Shown: positions 44,121 through 55,165 of the stretch, piece after piece
Layout of the letters: each line of letters opens with the position of its first letter
Position numbering within the stretch: the first letter of the stretch is position 1
The notes under the pieces: model-generated
Seen by the model: the letters and a program-made list of their open reading frames with translations, nothing else
Told to the model about the DNA's origin: nothing
Database searches by the model: none
Position numbers and translations under genes: made by a program
Source: Plazaster borealis
Taxonomy: Eukaryota > Echinodermata > Asteroidea > Forcipulatida > Labidiasteridae
Reading direction: 5' to 3'
NCBI GenBank assembly: GCA_021014325.1
Contig: CM037475.1
Span: forward strand, 3,627,001-3,691,000
DNA length: 64,000 nucleotides

Positions 44121-44447
44121 CAAGTTATTTATGCACATAATTTGTCATAATGAAAATCCTGTACGAATGAAGGCATGTTTAACTTTCTCCTTTAGGTATT
44201 GAAACAAACTGCAGGTTAACAAACAAGCAAAGAGTAAATTGCCTGCTTTTGTTTAACAACAAATCTTTTGTTCCGTAGAATTAGTGTTTTTGGAAAGTCG
44301 CTAAATTCAAAAAAAAAGATTTGTTGTTAAACAAAAGCAGGCAATTTACTCTTTACTTGTTTGTTTCAATATCTAAAGGGGAAAATTAAACATGCCTTCA
44401 TTCATACAGGATTTTCATTATGACAAATTATGTGCATAAATAACTTG
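44121..44447. repeat. Long inverted repeat with ~140-bp arms
   Basis: The left arm 44121-44269 and right arm 44311-44447 are inverted copies (CAAGTTATTTATGCACATAA at the outside, TTTGTTTAACAACAAATCTT at the loop) with few mismatches and a ~16-base insertion in the left arm. The loop is about 41 bases. The word GTAAGATATGCCTCCAA just left of the hairpin recurs at 44482. Could be a foldback transposon or a source of hairpin RNA. Confidence 0.9.
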
Positions 44448-45215
44448 AACTCTGAACTCTCTAATTTAGTGGGGAGGAAATGTAAGATATGCCTCCAATT
44501 ATCTTATGCACATTGCCATTTTCATTGTATAAATAGCGACCTCAAGGGTTGAGACATGTATTCTCTCATCTTTCAATAATAATATGGTGAGCCTTTTACA
44601 TTTGACATCAATAAACCCATGTGATATCCCACAATTCATGTGTAACACGCTGATAAGTAACAAACTCATTTTTGAGTGCTTTTGTTTACTGGGGCATATT
44701 TCTGGACCACCAAAAGCAAATCAGATGACATGAAAAACATCTTAAAGCCACGAGTGTCATCTTTAAAAACATGTAATTTTTAAACACCAACAGTCGACAC
44801 TTGATGCTTAAAATGGACGGTATTTACTTGCACCATTTTTAGGGACACGCTGTATTAACTGTAGCAAAGTGGTATTTCAGTATTGCCCTGTTTTGGAAAA
44901 TTTCATGAAATCTTGCAGGACTGGTGTTTCTCTAGAGGTGACACTTTGGCACGAAAACGTTTTATCATAATATGTATAAGTAGTGCTATAAAAAAGAGAC
45001 AGTGGGAAGGCCTATGGAAGACAGGGCATTTATCTGACATCTAAGGGAAAGAAACCAAGGTTGTAATTACAAAGTTTGAAATTTATCACCGTATCTTTGA
45101 AATCGTTTCTCGAAATGCGATCACCTCAGATAAGGTACCCACACATTCTGTGAATCAACAACATTTGAAAAAGTTAAAAATCTGTCACATTTGTAACACA
45201 ACTCTCTCAGTCTTG

Positions 45216-45413
45216 AACCAATTTCATGGAGCTGCTAAGTACAAAAATATGCTTAGTTTTTACTTAGCACCAAAGAGTCTTGCCATGTGATTTTTATTCT
45301 AAGCAAACATCGTCTAAACGCAGTCATAAGCATTACACATCACATGGAAATTTTGTCGGTAATCCTGTTTTTATCATATCCAGGAAGACTTAGCAGCTCC
45401 ATGAAATTGGCCC
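45216..45413. mobile_element. MITE, CCAATTTCATRGAGC family, copy 1
   Basis: Ends CCAATTTCATGGAGCTGCTA and, inverted, CTTAGCAGCTCCATGAAATT are complementary, with further pairing inside (CATGTGAT, ATCACATGG). Related copies are at 53455-53633 and, partial, at 12147-12305. Confidence 0.75.
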
Positions 45414-45484
45414 TTCATCTGGCCATGTATTTGCACTAGTTTGAATAACATCTAGTGCATCAACTTATTTCATCAAGTGTTCTC

Positions 45485-45705
45485 ATTCAACATTTAAAAT
45501 CTCCAGACTGAATACTGTTTCAGTGTCACATGATTCAGGACTAGCCTGCTCATAGCAACCGCAGCTTGCTACCTTTATGCCATTCTTGCCGCTGTTAATG
45601 ATGTATGGTTGCTGGACTTCTCTCATGTCACTTAGAGCACAAGCTTGCCCGAAATCATATAATACAGCAATAGTATTCAGTCTGGAGAGTTCCAGTATTG
45701 AATGT
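45485..45705. mobile_element. MITE with CTCCAGACTGAATACT arms
   Basis: The inverted arms share CATTCAA and CTCCAGACTGAATACTRTT. Overlapping frames on both strands reflect the symmetry and are not genes. Confidence 0.65.
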
Positions 45706-45961
45706 GAGTGCGAAGTAAAACAAGTCAGCGCACCGGACATAATCCAAACCTTCAGCGCAAATGGATTGTTATTGTATAGTGTTGGTAAAGGTCACTAATA
45801 ACAAAGCCGCAGAAGTAAAGCTGAATGGCATTTGTGTTGATTTGATGTATGTGCAGTCCCGACTTAACTACACAACAAGGTTCTTTATGGAGTGCAATGG
45901 GGCATGACATTCACCGTTTTCTCAAATACCTTTTTAAAACAGCTACTTGAGCGAAACATTC

Positions 45962-46087
45962 TTTTAAATTCAGGTCACATTTATTTCCATACTCATAAAA
46001 TGATAATTATGATATAGCAATTTTATAAAGTACAAAGAAAGTAACAAATTAAATGAAACTAGCAAAGTATAATAACGAAGTTGTTAT
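45962..46087 (-). repeat. Dispersed LINE-tail-like repeat, copy 2
   Basis: Inverse copy of 31553-31683. Confidence 0.6.
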
Positions 46088-46195
46088 GAGACCCTAATAC
46101 ATGTACATGTAATTACGTGTGTACAACGCACGCTGTCACTCATTCTCCGTGTGTAAGTCCGTTGACCCTAGTGGGCGGTGCTAATCCGTTATGAA

Positions 46196-46396
46196 CAGAG
46201 CTGTGTATAGAGAGAGTTGCGACAACTTGCGATTAGAAGCCATTTTGTCTACAAAAAAATGCATTGGCGAATACAGGGTGCCAGACTAGTCTGCCCATTG
46301 GGTTGTGCTGCATTTGGAACAAAATGGCGTCCAGCAACTACGTGACCGGAGAAAGCTGGTCCCTCCATGTCGCAACTCTCTCAATATACGGCTCTG
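46196..46396. mobile_element. hAT-like MITE with perfect 8-bp target duplication
   Basis: A 201-bp element with inverted ends CAGAGCTGTGTATAGAGAGA and TCTCTCAATATACGGCTCTG that continue through GTTGCGACA. GTTATGAA flanks both ends (46188-46195 and 46397-46404). CAG...CTG termini and 8-bp duplications are characteristic of hAT elements. Confidence 0.9.
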
Positions 46397-46404
46397 GTTA
46401 TGAA

Positions 46405-49400
46405 TGATCTAGAAGGTTCTGGGCTATGGAAGTTTGACGTTAGTTTCTAGTGATTTCCAGAAAACATCACAAATCCTTTATACACGGGCTGCGGATAAAT
46501 TTCCGACGGGACACAAATACTCAAGACTGGTGGAAGCGTCGAGTTCTATGATTGTTTTTCAACTCGTTGGAGTAGCTTTTGGTAGAGTTCGCTTTTGACC
46601 GAGTGCAGTTAAAGAGCTTAATTTAAATCCGGAAAGGACATTTTCGAACTTAATCTATACAGTTCGGTATTTTGGGGTCTTCTTCCCCATACTTTGTGGC
46701 GGGTGTCAGATTGTGTACCCGATGTTGCTTCGTCTTCTTCTGGACATTTGTCGGTGAGTTCACCCCGTGATAGCTCATAGTCACATCGGCAAAGAACTGT
46801 TTTACCGCCCCTGGAGTTGATCGTTTAAGAGCCAGTGTATGTGATCCTCGCTGTATCTTCTGTTGCCGTGATCCTCGCCTGTATTTCATCCCTGTTGACG
46901 TATTAGCCCGTAACATTACTTATTTTGTATAAGATCTATTTTTAATGTACACTTGTTTTACTCAATCATTGTACGTTTGTTAAGCCCAATCGATATTTGA
47001 AGTGGCTGATCGCTTCATCGTTGAATCACTTTGATTCTGTGTTCTTTACATCAGTGTCACCTTGTTTGATTTCTTTGTTGCATCTGAGAAAATTCAGGCT
47101 TTTTGAGTGATTTATATTCACGGATAGTTTGGAGATTTTTGGATCGTAACACAACTATTACATGTATATTCTACCTGTAAAACATCTTTCTGACCATCAT
47201 TAACGAACGCTCTCAAACGCTTTTTATTGCCCAAATCGCCCATTACTATGAATAATGTGCAAACCTTTCAGTATTACTATGGTTAGCTTTTTTTAATGAA
47301 ATGACAACAGTCCAGAAAGCAACAATTCTGCTACATACAGGTTTTATAAAATTGGGCTTAGTTGACTGACTAGAAATTGGTAATCTAATCTGAGATCATT
47401 CTCCATCACCGATCTATACGTTCCCAGCACATCACTATTTTAAGTACTTATTTGAACTTTTTTCATTTTTTTTTCACAACCACTATAGAGCATCTATATG
47501 TATTTTTTCAAAATTGCAAATATTGAAAAGGAACAATAATGTTGCATTTACATTTCAATTCTTAATCTTATCACACTTCGTAAATAATCAATACAAACAA
47601 TTTGTATTGTTCAAATGAAAGGTTAACATTTGTTAAATGAGCATTCCTTTGTCTTAATGCACATAAATCATGGCAATTTCGACATGATATTATGTTTCTT
47701 TTTGTAAGTTATGAATGTGTTATCCATACAGGGGACTGTTTTTAAACTCTTACAGAGCTGTGGTGTGAACAAAATTGAATGCACAAAGGAATGGTTTTTT
47801 TTGTACAGATGATAACAACATTTGTAGGACATACTTCCTCTAAATAAATGATTTCGAGGGAGAGGAAAATTCAAGTACAAAACAATTTAATTAATTCTGC
47901 ATTTATATTTTTGATTATGCAAGTTGAATTTGACAGTCAATAAATTCAAAGAAGGAAATATCTGAGTTTGTCACTTTTTCTCAGGGTTGTTTTGACATAC
48001 TTTTTGGGTTAAAAGTGTATAAGAAACTCCAGTTAGTTTACAATCGACATGAAATGGTGTGCTTATTTATTTGCCAGCACTGACCCCCCCCCCCCCCCAC
48101 CCAGTCAGGTTATTTACACATGTATCATTTGTTATACCTGAATTGTTAATTGCCTGGAAATAGTGTAGAGATTCAACAATTCAACAATGGACCAACTGGC
48201 CTAAAGCCTATTCCCTACCACAAATATAAACACCAAGTACAGTTAAAAAATAGTATTCCAATAGTGATGCATACAAACTTTTAGAAATGTTGTTAACATA
48301 CATTATCTTTAAAATTATAAAGGGTTCCACATTATAATATTAATTTTTTGGGGGTCAAACTGTACCTAGCTGGAGAAAGCCTATTTTTTGTTGGCCACTT
48401 GAGGGCGCTGTTTTTCTTATGTTTTTCTTTATGTTGGAAAATGTGACATTTTGTCCTTGAATTACACATTAATGTGCAACATTTGAGCACTTTGTTTTTT
48501 TGTGTTTCCAAACTGTGAATCACCGAGCAGAGACAGATTAGTTACACGTGCATCAATGTTGTATTTCCTGCTATTATCCCGTGGTATAAACGGTTAAGTT
48601 TGAATGTGCATTTTATTAAGGGCCTCGGAGATTCTGACCAATTAGAGTGTTCCGTCCACTTTTGGACTAATTCGCCATAGGGTGTGTACAAACCGACGAA
48701 CAATGCTCCCAAGTCTGCGATTGTAGGTTCAAGACGGAGGTTTATCCACAAGAGGGCGCTGTTTCAGCCAATAATGTATCGGCTATCAGGACGACTAAAA
48801 ACCACGAACACAGACTTGGAACCAAGTCTAGACGGTCGTTGAATACGGTGCCTTTATCGTGAGTCATTAGCAGGGTGAATATTCATGATTCAGCCTCAGC
48901 GTTGACGATACACCTTGAAGCCCTATCTATAGGGCTTCAATTTTAAGCCATTGTAAGGTGGAAAAGATGCATTAAAGCATAATTGAATTATAAAGCCTCC
49001 TACAGCAATAGTATATTATTGAGAATTGATCTTGTAATTATGATAAGAAGAGAAACATTCTTTGCGGAGAAACATTCAAGAATAATGAGATGATTAACCG
49101 ATGGATGACATTCATGTAAATTTATACAGGTTTTTCATGGAACAGTATTTGTGTACTTTCTATGATCAAGAAACGATGACGTTTAATGGTATTTTTGTAC
49201 ACAATAAACTGCGGCCACGTGTGTCTCCATGCGTGCTTCGCTATCGCCATGAGAATGTGTATGATGTGATTATTACTTGAGTATCAGTAGATAAGACAAA
49301 TTATTTTCCTATCACCCCCCCCCCCCCAGAATTACGCCCATTATAAGGTGAAGTTATCATTGTACTGTTATAATCACTTGATCTAACATGCCTGCATTAA

Positions 49401-49525
49401 TACTAATCATATAAACAGTGCAGCGAATTAGTTATAAGCAGATGTAGTAAAATTTGGACAGGAATTCAATGCGAGCTTCGTAAAGGTAGATCAGTTGTTT
49501 CATATTTAATTTAACTCTACGTCGG
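46405..49525. other. Intergenic, no supported gene
   Basis: AT-rich 3.1 kb with a C-run at about 48086 and another at 49315. The hairpin AGACTTGGAACCAAGTCT lies near 48812. Short frames only. Confidence 0.45.
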
Positions 49526-49635
49526 TCTCGACCGTCGGATAACGGAGGTTTGCAAAAATGTTTTCTAGTTTCGACCGTCGGATTAATAGAGGTTTGTGAA
49601 TATGTTTGTGAATATGTTTTGTAGTCTCGACCGTG
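49526..49635 (+). repeat. Decayed tandem repeat with TCTCGACCGTCGGAT
   Basis: Two full units and a third start, about 50-57 bp each, share TCGACCGTCGGAT, GGAGGTTTG and ATGTTTT. The last unit runs into the LINE end. Confidence 0.7.
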
Positions 49636-49916
49636 CTTTTTATTCAGCTGTATTTGTTTTATGGAATAATTTGCCATGATGACATTTGTAAATAACACTC
49701 ACTAAGTCTGTTCAAAACCCACCTCAAAACTTTCCTTTTTAAAGAAGCTTTTGGTGATGTGTATGTGTTTTTAATATGTTCTTTTTTCATGTTGTTAACG
49801 TTTATCTGTGTGCTTTTATTCCACTGCATGTAACTTGTACGTACACGTGTGATTTCTTTTTACCAGGCTGGTCTTGGAGAGAGCACAACAAATCGTTTTT
49901 ATTATTATTAATAAAT
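49636..49916 (+). mobile_element. CR1/L2-like LINE 3' end, copy 2
   Basis: Same 3' region as 1434-2045, starting within the conserved tail (TTTTATGGAATAATTTGCCA) and carrying small deletions. Followed by the lectin-leader-like fragment (49917-49982). Confidence 0.65.
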
Positions 49917-49982
49917 CCTGAATACCATCTTCTCTACATTAACAATCGTCCTCTCCTCTTGTCTATTTTGATGTGGATAAAA
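49917..49982 (+). pseudogene. Fragment resembling the lectin leader, copy 2
   Basis: CCTGAATACCATCTTCTC, then ATCGTCCTCTCCTCTTGTC, as in the lectin start, then divergent. No lectin follows; the DNA continues with the repeat that otherwise lies behind lectin C. Confidence 0.5.
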
Positions 49983-50019
49983 TAAAAAATAATTGTAATC
50001 TTTGCAGGGTTTGTAGCCT

Positions 50020-50350
50020 ATACTGTTAGTGTATGTAAAATCAGCCCTGGGGAATGGATTAAAGATGCTAGGTCAATTTTTTGGCTGATTGGACCCCAAA
50101 ATTGAGATTTACACATTAAAATAGCTATTTGCATTGATTCAAAAAAGTTGCAAGCTTTCGTTTAAGGTAGTGCACGAAAACAGATCTACCGATGATAAGT
50201 GGTATAGTTAATTCAAAACTAAAAATGAATTATCTCACATCCATCATCCATGTACAAACAATTGTGGTTTTTATCTCAGCATTGTCAGCGTTTTATGCGA
50301 AACTTTGTGTATAGTATGTTTTTCGTTATTTTGAAACAGTATCATCTGTC
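50020..50350 (+). repeat. Repeat also found behind lectin C (direct copy)
   Basis: The block with AAATAGCTATTTGCATTGAT, GCACGAAAACAGATCT and TGTGTATAGTATGTTTTT recurs in the same orientation at about 52990-53290. Together with the LINE end it frames a block that lacks the lectin. Confidence 0.75.
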
Positions 50351-50844
50351 AAATTCGGGAGAAATTCGGGCCAAACAATTTTCAACTCTGTTGAAATGAG
50401 CATACATCTGTGTATGGGTATACAAACACAAATAATAGGGTATACAAAGTTCCAAATTGTCTTCACCAAGTATAAAGTCGGCCATCTTAACGAGAAATAA
50501 TATATCAGTTGTTGAATGCACAACTACGGACTTACGCGTAAACACCATTTGCGGCACTTCGGAGTTTTATCAAATTCCTTGCATGATTGGCAACAAACCA
50601 CTTGGCTGCGTAGAAAAATTACAACGCTTGATGCAGCACAAAGCCAGAACCCAAGTTGTCTGTAAAGATGGCGTCGATCGGGAACTATCTATTTACACAT
50701 ACTAAAAACATGTGTTGATATTAGAAGGCATTAAACAATGAATTTGTATTCCCATTGCAAAGTTTTTAAAAGGTATCCGAACTAGTCAGAGTTTTCATCA
50801 CAACTTAGCGAAATTGTGGAGTAATAACCAAAAGTACACCCTGG

Positions 50845-51245
50845 CTTTAAGTGAATTAATTACTGTCAGAACATGGTCACAACCTCAGGTCAACAGGTGA
50901 AGTTTGTTGAAATATTCAAATAGCAAGATGTTGCCTACCTTTAGGAGACCGTGCTTTTTTGTTCAGCTGCATCTGTTTTATGGAATAATTTGCCATCTGA
51001 CACTTAGTATTTTGCACTCACGAAGTCTGTTCAAAATCCAACTCAAAACTTTCCTTTTTAGAGAAGCTTTTGTTAATATGTAATGTGTTTTTAATCTTTT
51101 CTAGTTTGTTATCGTTTATCTGTGTGCATTTTATTACACTGCATGTAACTTGTGCGTACACTGTATTCTTCTTGTGTGATTTTTTTACAGGGTGGTACAA
51201 GAGAGAGCGCAGTATAAATGCAATAAATTATTATTTTAATAAATA
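50845..51245 (+). mobile_element. CR1/L2-like LINE 3' end, copy 3
   Basis: Matches 1345-2045 without the SINE. One extra T in the run after GACCGTGC breaks the frame, and a TAG follows CCATCTGACACT. Ends with TATAAATGCAATAAATTATT. Confidence 0.7.
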
Positions 51246-51250
51246 ATAAA

Positions 51251-51315
51251 TCCTGAATACCATCTTCTCTAGATGAACAATCGTCCTCTCCTCTTGTCCA
51301 CCTTGCTGGTTAAAA
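51251..51315 (+). pseudogene. Fragment resembling the lectin leader, copy 3
   Basis: CCTGAATACCATCTTCTC, then ATCGTCCTCTCCTCTTGTCC, then CACCTTGCTGGTTAAAAT. It lies about 550 bp before the intact lectin C. Confidence 0.5.
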
Positions 51316-51409
51316 TAAATAAATAATTGTACTCTCGGTAGAAAGTGAATAAATTATTCATATTATTATTTTTGGAAACAATCTTTGCGCCTCATAAGTC
51401 TGATTATAT

Positions 51410-51625
51410 AAGATCACTGGTTTTGTTTATCCCGTTGGCATCGCAACCTTTTGGCTATTGTTTGTTAAATTTGAGTCACTTCACTTTTTAACAATACCAA
51501 CAAATTAAGACTGGAAAGAATAATTTGTCACCGGTTTTGCTTTTCCCGTTGGCATCGCAACCGAATGGCTATTGTTGGTTAATTTTGAGTCCCTTCACTT
51601 TTAAACAATACCAACAAATTAAAAC
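51410..51625 (+). repeat. Two-copy tandem repeat upstream of lectin C
   Basis: Two units of about 110 bp share CCCGTTGGCATCGCAACC, TTGAGTC and AACAATACCAACAAATTAA. Lectins A and B have one unit at the matching place, so the promoter region of C has been partly duplicated. Confidence 0.8.
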
Positions 51626-51817
51626 TCAGCTGTAGCAATTGAACTCGGTAAACGTGACGACGGAGAATACAAACTACCTGCTGTAGCCTCGTGTTGTACT
51701 CGTTGTTTCTCGCATGTTTAATCCACATACCTTATAAGTGAAAGACTTGATGTGTCAGTTTATGTTTACATTAAACCAGAGTTACTGTGACGTATGATAA
51801 CAACGTTTCTTCAAAGC

Positions 51818-52525
51818 ATGAATACCATTCTGTTTCATCTCTTGATATTGATGACAATTCAACGCATTGTTATCGTCCTCTCCTCTTGTCCAACTGGCTG
51901 GGTAAAATGGCGTCAGTCTTGCTACATCTTACTCCCTCAGAAGATGAACTGGATGCAAGCCGAGGCGACATGCAAGCGACCAGGGAGGAACCTCATAGTG
52001 CCTGATTCAAGAGAAGAAAACCAATTCATCTTCGAGTGGGCAGTGAAAGGAAATGACGCTCTGTGGATCGGCTGCACAGATGCTGCTCAAGAAGGAGTTT
52101 GGCTGTGTGGAGGTCAGCCTGCAAAATTTACCAACTGGTATAAAAACAATCCACACAACAACACAGGGTTGAACTGTGCCCGTATTACTGATGTAAAGAA
52201 CGGTGGGGTTTGGTCTGATAGCGTAAATTGTAAGAGTGGCAACCATAAATTCGTTGCATGTGAGATGCCGGTCCCTGATGCCATGTACCACACCCTGCTA
52301 GGTCCCGATGGGCGTGTCTCTCAATACTGCCCCCTCAATCACGTCATCGACAACCTGGCAGTAGAGGGTGTGGTTGCTTGTGGCTGGGCGTGTACATCAG
52401 ATCATCTTAATGTTTGGCAGAGCAGTGAGAAAGAGAAGAAATGTCAACTCAACAGCGTCACCCGTCTCGAGGACGGTTACGCCGATTTGAAAGTGATTGA
52501 GCGTTGTTTCTACTTTGAACTGTGA
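51818..52525 (+). CDS. Secreted C-type lectin with PAN/apple-like domain, paralog C
   Basis: The 235-aa paralog of lectins A and B has the same signal peptide and CTLD layout (WIGC, NPH and WSD motifs all present). It has diverged most in the CTLD long-loop region (WYKNNPHNNTGLNC, DVKNGGVWSDSVNC), where ligand specificity usually lies. A 12-base in-frame deletion in the PAN-like part removes PRCRS, and with it one cysteine conserved in A and B (position 197 there), so one disulfide is probably lost. The end also differs (IERCFYFEL). An ATG eight codons upstream (51794) is an alternative start. The gene is intronless and lies about 46 kb from A and B on the same strand, with a homologous upstream region. 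Function as a secreted recognition protein is inferred. Partial relaxation is possible. Confidence 0.88.
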   Translation: MNTILFHLLILMTIQRIVIVLSSCPTGWVKWRQSCYILLPQKMNWMQAEATCKRPGRNLIVPDSREENQFIFEWAVKGNDALWIGCTDAAQEGVWLCGGQPAKFTNWYKNNPHNNTGLNCARITDVKNGGVWSDSVNCKSGNHKFVACEMPVPDAMYHTLLGPDGRVSQYCPLNHVIDNLAVEGVVACGWACTSDHLNVWQSSEKEKKCQLNSVTRLEDGYADLKVIERCFYFEL

Positions 52526-52869
52526 GCAGTTTTAGTCATGCTCCAAGGTCCCATTCCCATCCTTAATCACTGACCACACTGACAAACAACTAGGAAAATC
52601 TAGTGAAGCATTCAACGTGATGTCTGGATTTGCATTTTGGAAGGATATATGCCTCATAGATATAGATATTGACAGACTTTGTACATGTAAGTATTTTATG
52701 TAGATTTTTTAGACTCTCTTTATTTAATGAAACAGTCATGTAATAGACCATGCAAGTCTCTCGCGTAATGGAACATTTTTGGACCGCTTTGGTCCCACGT
52801 ACATCGCTTTGACGCGTGAAGACAAACTCGCGCACTATCGGGTCCAATGTTCAAATACGCCCGAGACTT

Positions 52870-53290
52870 GCACAGTTTATTGTGATTATGGTGATTATGG
52901 CGTGCTTTCGTCAATATATTTAAATATTGATCCATTTGAATAATTCTGCATGAAGGTTACCATAGAATTTCATGAACTTATTCCCAACATTTTTACGAAT
53001 TTCAAACTTGAGTTTAAAATTGAGATTTAAACATTAAAATAGCTATTTGCATTGATTCAAAAAAGTTGCACGCTTTCATTTAAGGTATTGCACGAAAACA
53101 GATCTGCCAATGGTTAGTGGTTAAGTTAATTAAAAATTGAAAATGAATTATTGTCAAGATCCTGTCTCACTTCCATCATCCATGTACAAACAATTGTGTT
53201 TGTATTTTTAGCATTGTCAGCGTTATATGCGAAAGTTTGTGTATAGTATGTTTTTTTGTTATTTTGAAACAGCATCATCTGTCAAAATTC
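52870..53290 (+). repeat. Dispersed repeat behind lectin C
   Basis: The left part (TTTATTGTGATTATGG, GGCGTGCTTTCGT) matches 24625-24670, and the rest matches 50096-50350 directly. No coding potential. Confidence 0.65.
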
Positions 53291-53454
53291 GTTCTAAGAA
53301 AAAAATATTAAAAAACTAATTTTTTTGGAGAAAATCAGGCCATACAATGTTCAACTTTGTTGAAATGAGCAAAATGATGAAGACATAAGTTTATGGTTGC
53401 ATTGGAAAAATCTTTAAGATGTTTATTCACTCGCTGCTCGTCAAAGAATAAGCT

Positions 53455-53633
53455 GGGCCCAATTTCATAGAGTAAGCAAAACAAATATACTTAGCACGAC
53501 AAACCTATGCTTACCAGAATAATCTAAACAGCCAATGTCACGTGTACCATTTGTGACCGGTATCCTGCTTATCTGGTAAGCAGGTAATTGTTGAGCAATA
53601 TTTTCTGCTTAAGCAGCTCTATGAAATTGGATC
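53455..53633. mobile_element. MITE, CCAATTTCATAGAG family, copy 2
   Basis: Ends GGGCCCAATTTCATAGAG and CTCTATGAAATTGG are inverted copies. CTTACCAGAATAATC and GGTAAGCAGG give further internal pairing. Same family as 45216-45413. Confidence 0.8.
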
Positions 53634-54029
53634 TTGAAGGGTAGCAATGTAAATGTAGAAAGGGGTGGAGCTGCATTTCGTGCTGATTGCTTTAACCAAC
53701 CAAGAGGTAGTGACCATGGCAATTCGGCCACCTTCAAGCCAATCAACTATCTAGGCGACACTGAATGGGCGTGGAATGCCACATGTGCATCTTTGAAAAT
53801 AGTTACTTTTTGGGGGTGGGGATTTGCACTAAATACGAACAACATTTATTAAAATAATTCTCTTCTCTGTAAAAATAAAAACTTCGTTGTTGTCTGTAAG
53901 AAAAATACAGTTAAATACATTAAAAGCATTGACAAAATACATGAATAAATTGTATCGTGAAATAAACCCCAAAATAACTTTTATCAAACATCAGATTTCG
54001 GTCTTGTGAGATCAAAATTAATTGTTTTA

Positions 54030-54111
54030 CTCACTTCTCAGAACCTATAGCATTCAACTTGATAATCTTTCTCACTTCTCAGAACCTATAGCATTCAACT
54101 TGATAATCTTT
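54030..54111 (+). repeat. Perfect two-copy tandem repeat, 41 bp
   Basis: Two identical units begin CTCACTTCTCAGAACCTATA. Identity indicates a very recent duplication, or an assembly effect. Confidence 0.95.
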
Positions 54112-54404
54112 ATACCATGTAAGTTATGTGTAAATCCAGGAACATTTGTTTTTTCAATCATTCTTACTAATGTTCTTTGATGCATTCTCCTTTACTTTTA
54201 TTAGTCCTGGCTCCATTTGTCCACTACTGTACCCCTGATCTAGATTGAGGATTGCTCATTACAAAACTTAAACAATATTATTACTTTAACCTGGGTTACA
54301 ATTTTATAAAGCTGTTTACTAGTAAGCAAATTGTTGAGCTAACTGTAACAGAAAAACAATTGTAAAGAAGTTAGTAATAGCGTGTGTGCGTCCACAGTGG
54401 ATTT

Positions 54405-55165
54405 ACATTGTTGCGTCACTCATCTGCTTACAAGAACCGCTGGCAAGGTGGCGTGCTTTGTTTTGCTTTGTTTGACGGTAAACAATGTTTATCAACCCTG
54501 CGTGACATCATCGAAAACAAATCACATGGTGAGGCCATTGGTCAGTAGGCTGCAGTCCGTTTGTATTTTGCGTGTAATTATTTTTTTGTGGAGAACCCAA
54601 TCAATTTCAAATGGCCCAAACCATTAGATATGGACCCTACTCAATTCATCCAAATAAACAACCAGGTCACTGCTTACAGCCATTGTACAAGTATACAAAA
54701 AACATCTGGAAACCATATGGTTCATTTCACCCAGTAGTGGCTATTGACACCAAGGTCAAGCAACTGCTGTGCAATTTCCTGGGAATTCCGGGAGAGCTGG
54801 TCATTTATGGATTTTTTGTGTGTGAAAAAGACCCCGGGTTGTAACAAGACTACCATGCTATTTGGCTAGGTGTAGATGGGGAATGCTGAATTTTTTAGAT
54901 AAAAAAAATTAAAAATGGCGGAGTACTGATTTTTAAAATAAAACCGGACAGTGAACTGCAGTCCGATAGCATCATTGAGTGTTAAACAGTAACTTTGCTG
55001 AGCGTTGCTCGGTAAGCAGAAATTGTCTGCTTCCAGGCTTTATGAAATTGTCCCTTTTGACCGCATGAGGGCGCTTTTAACCGCTAATTTTATTGCACCG
55101 CAATTATAGTTTTATCTTATTTTGACTGCCTGTATGTTGCTTCCTTGTATCAATGGCTGAATAAA
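54405..55165 (+). repeat. Dispersed repeat (as 24780-25070), split by a ~500-bp insertion
   Basis: Left part 54405-54492 and right part about 54990-55165 match the copy at 24780-25070. The material between them is extra. The same 3' end ATGGCTGAATAAATAATCAT is present. Confidence 0.65.
54611..54844 (+). CDS. Hypothetical 77-aa frame inside an inserted segment
   Basis: The frame MAQTIRYGPYSIHPNKQ... to CEKDPGL lies in the ~500-bp insertion that splits a dispersed repeat. Composition looks protein-like (GIPGELVIYGFFVCEKD), but no family is recognised and no second copy is present. It could be a transposon-encoded fragment or chance. Confidence 0.2.
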   Translation: MAQTIRYGPYSIHPNKQPGHCLQPLYKYTKNIWKPYGSFHPVVAIDTKVKQLLCNFLGIPGELVIYGFFVCEKDPGL

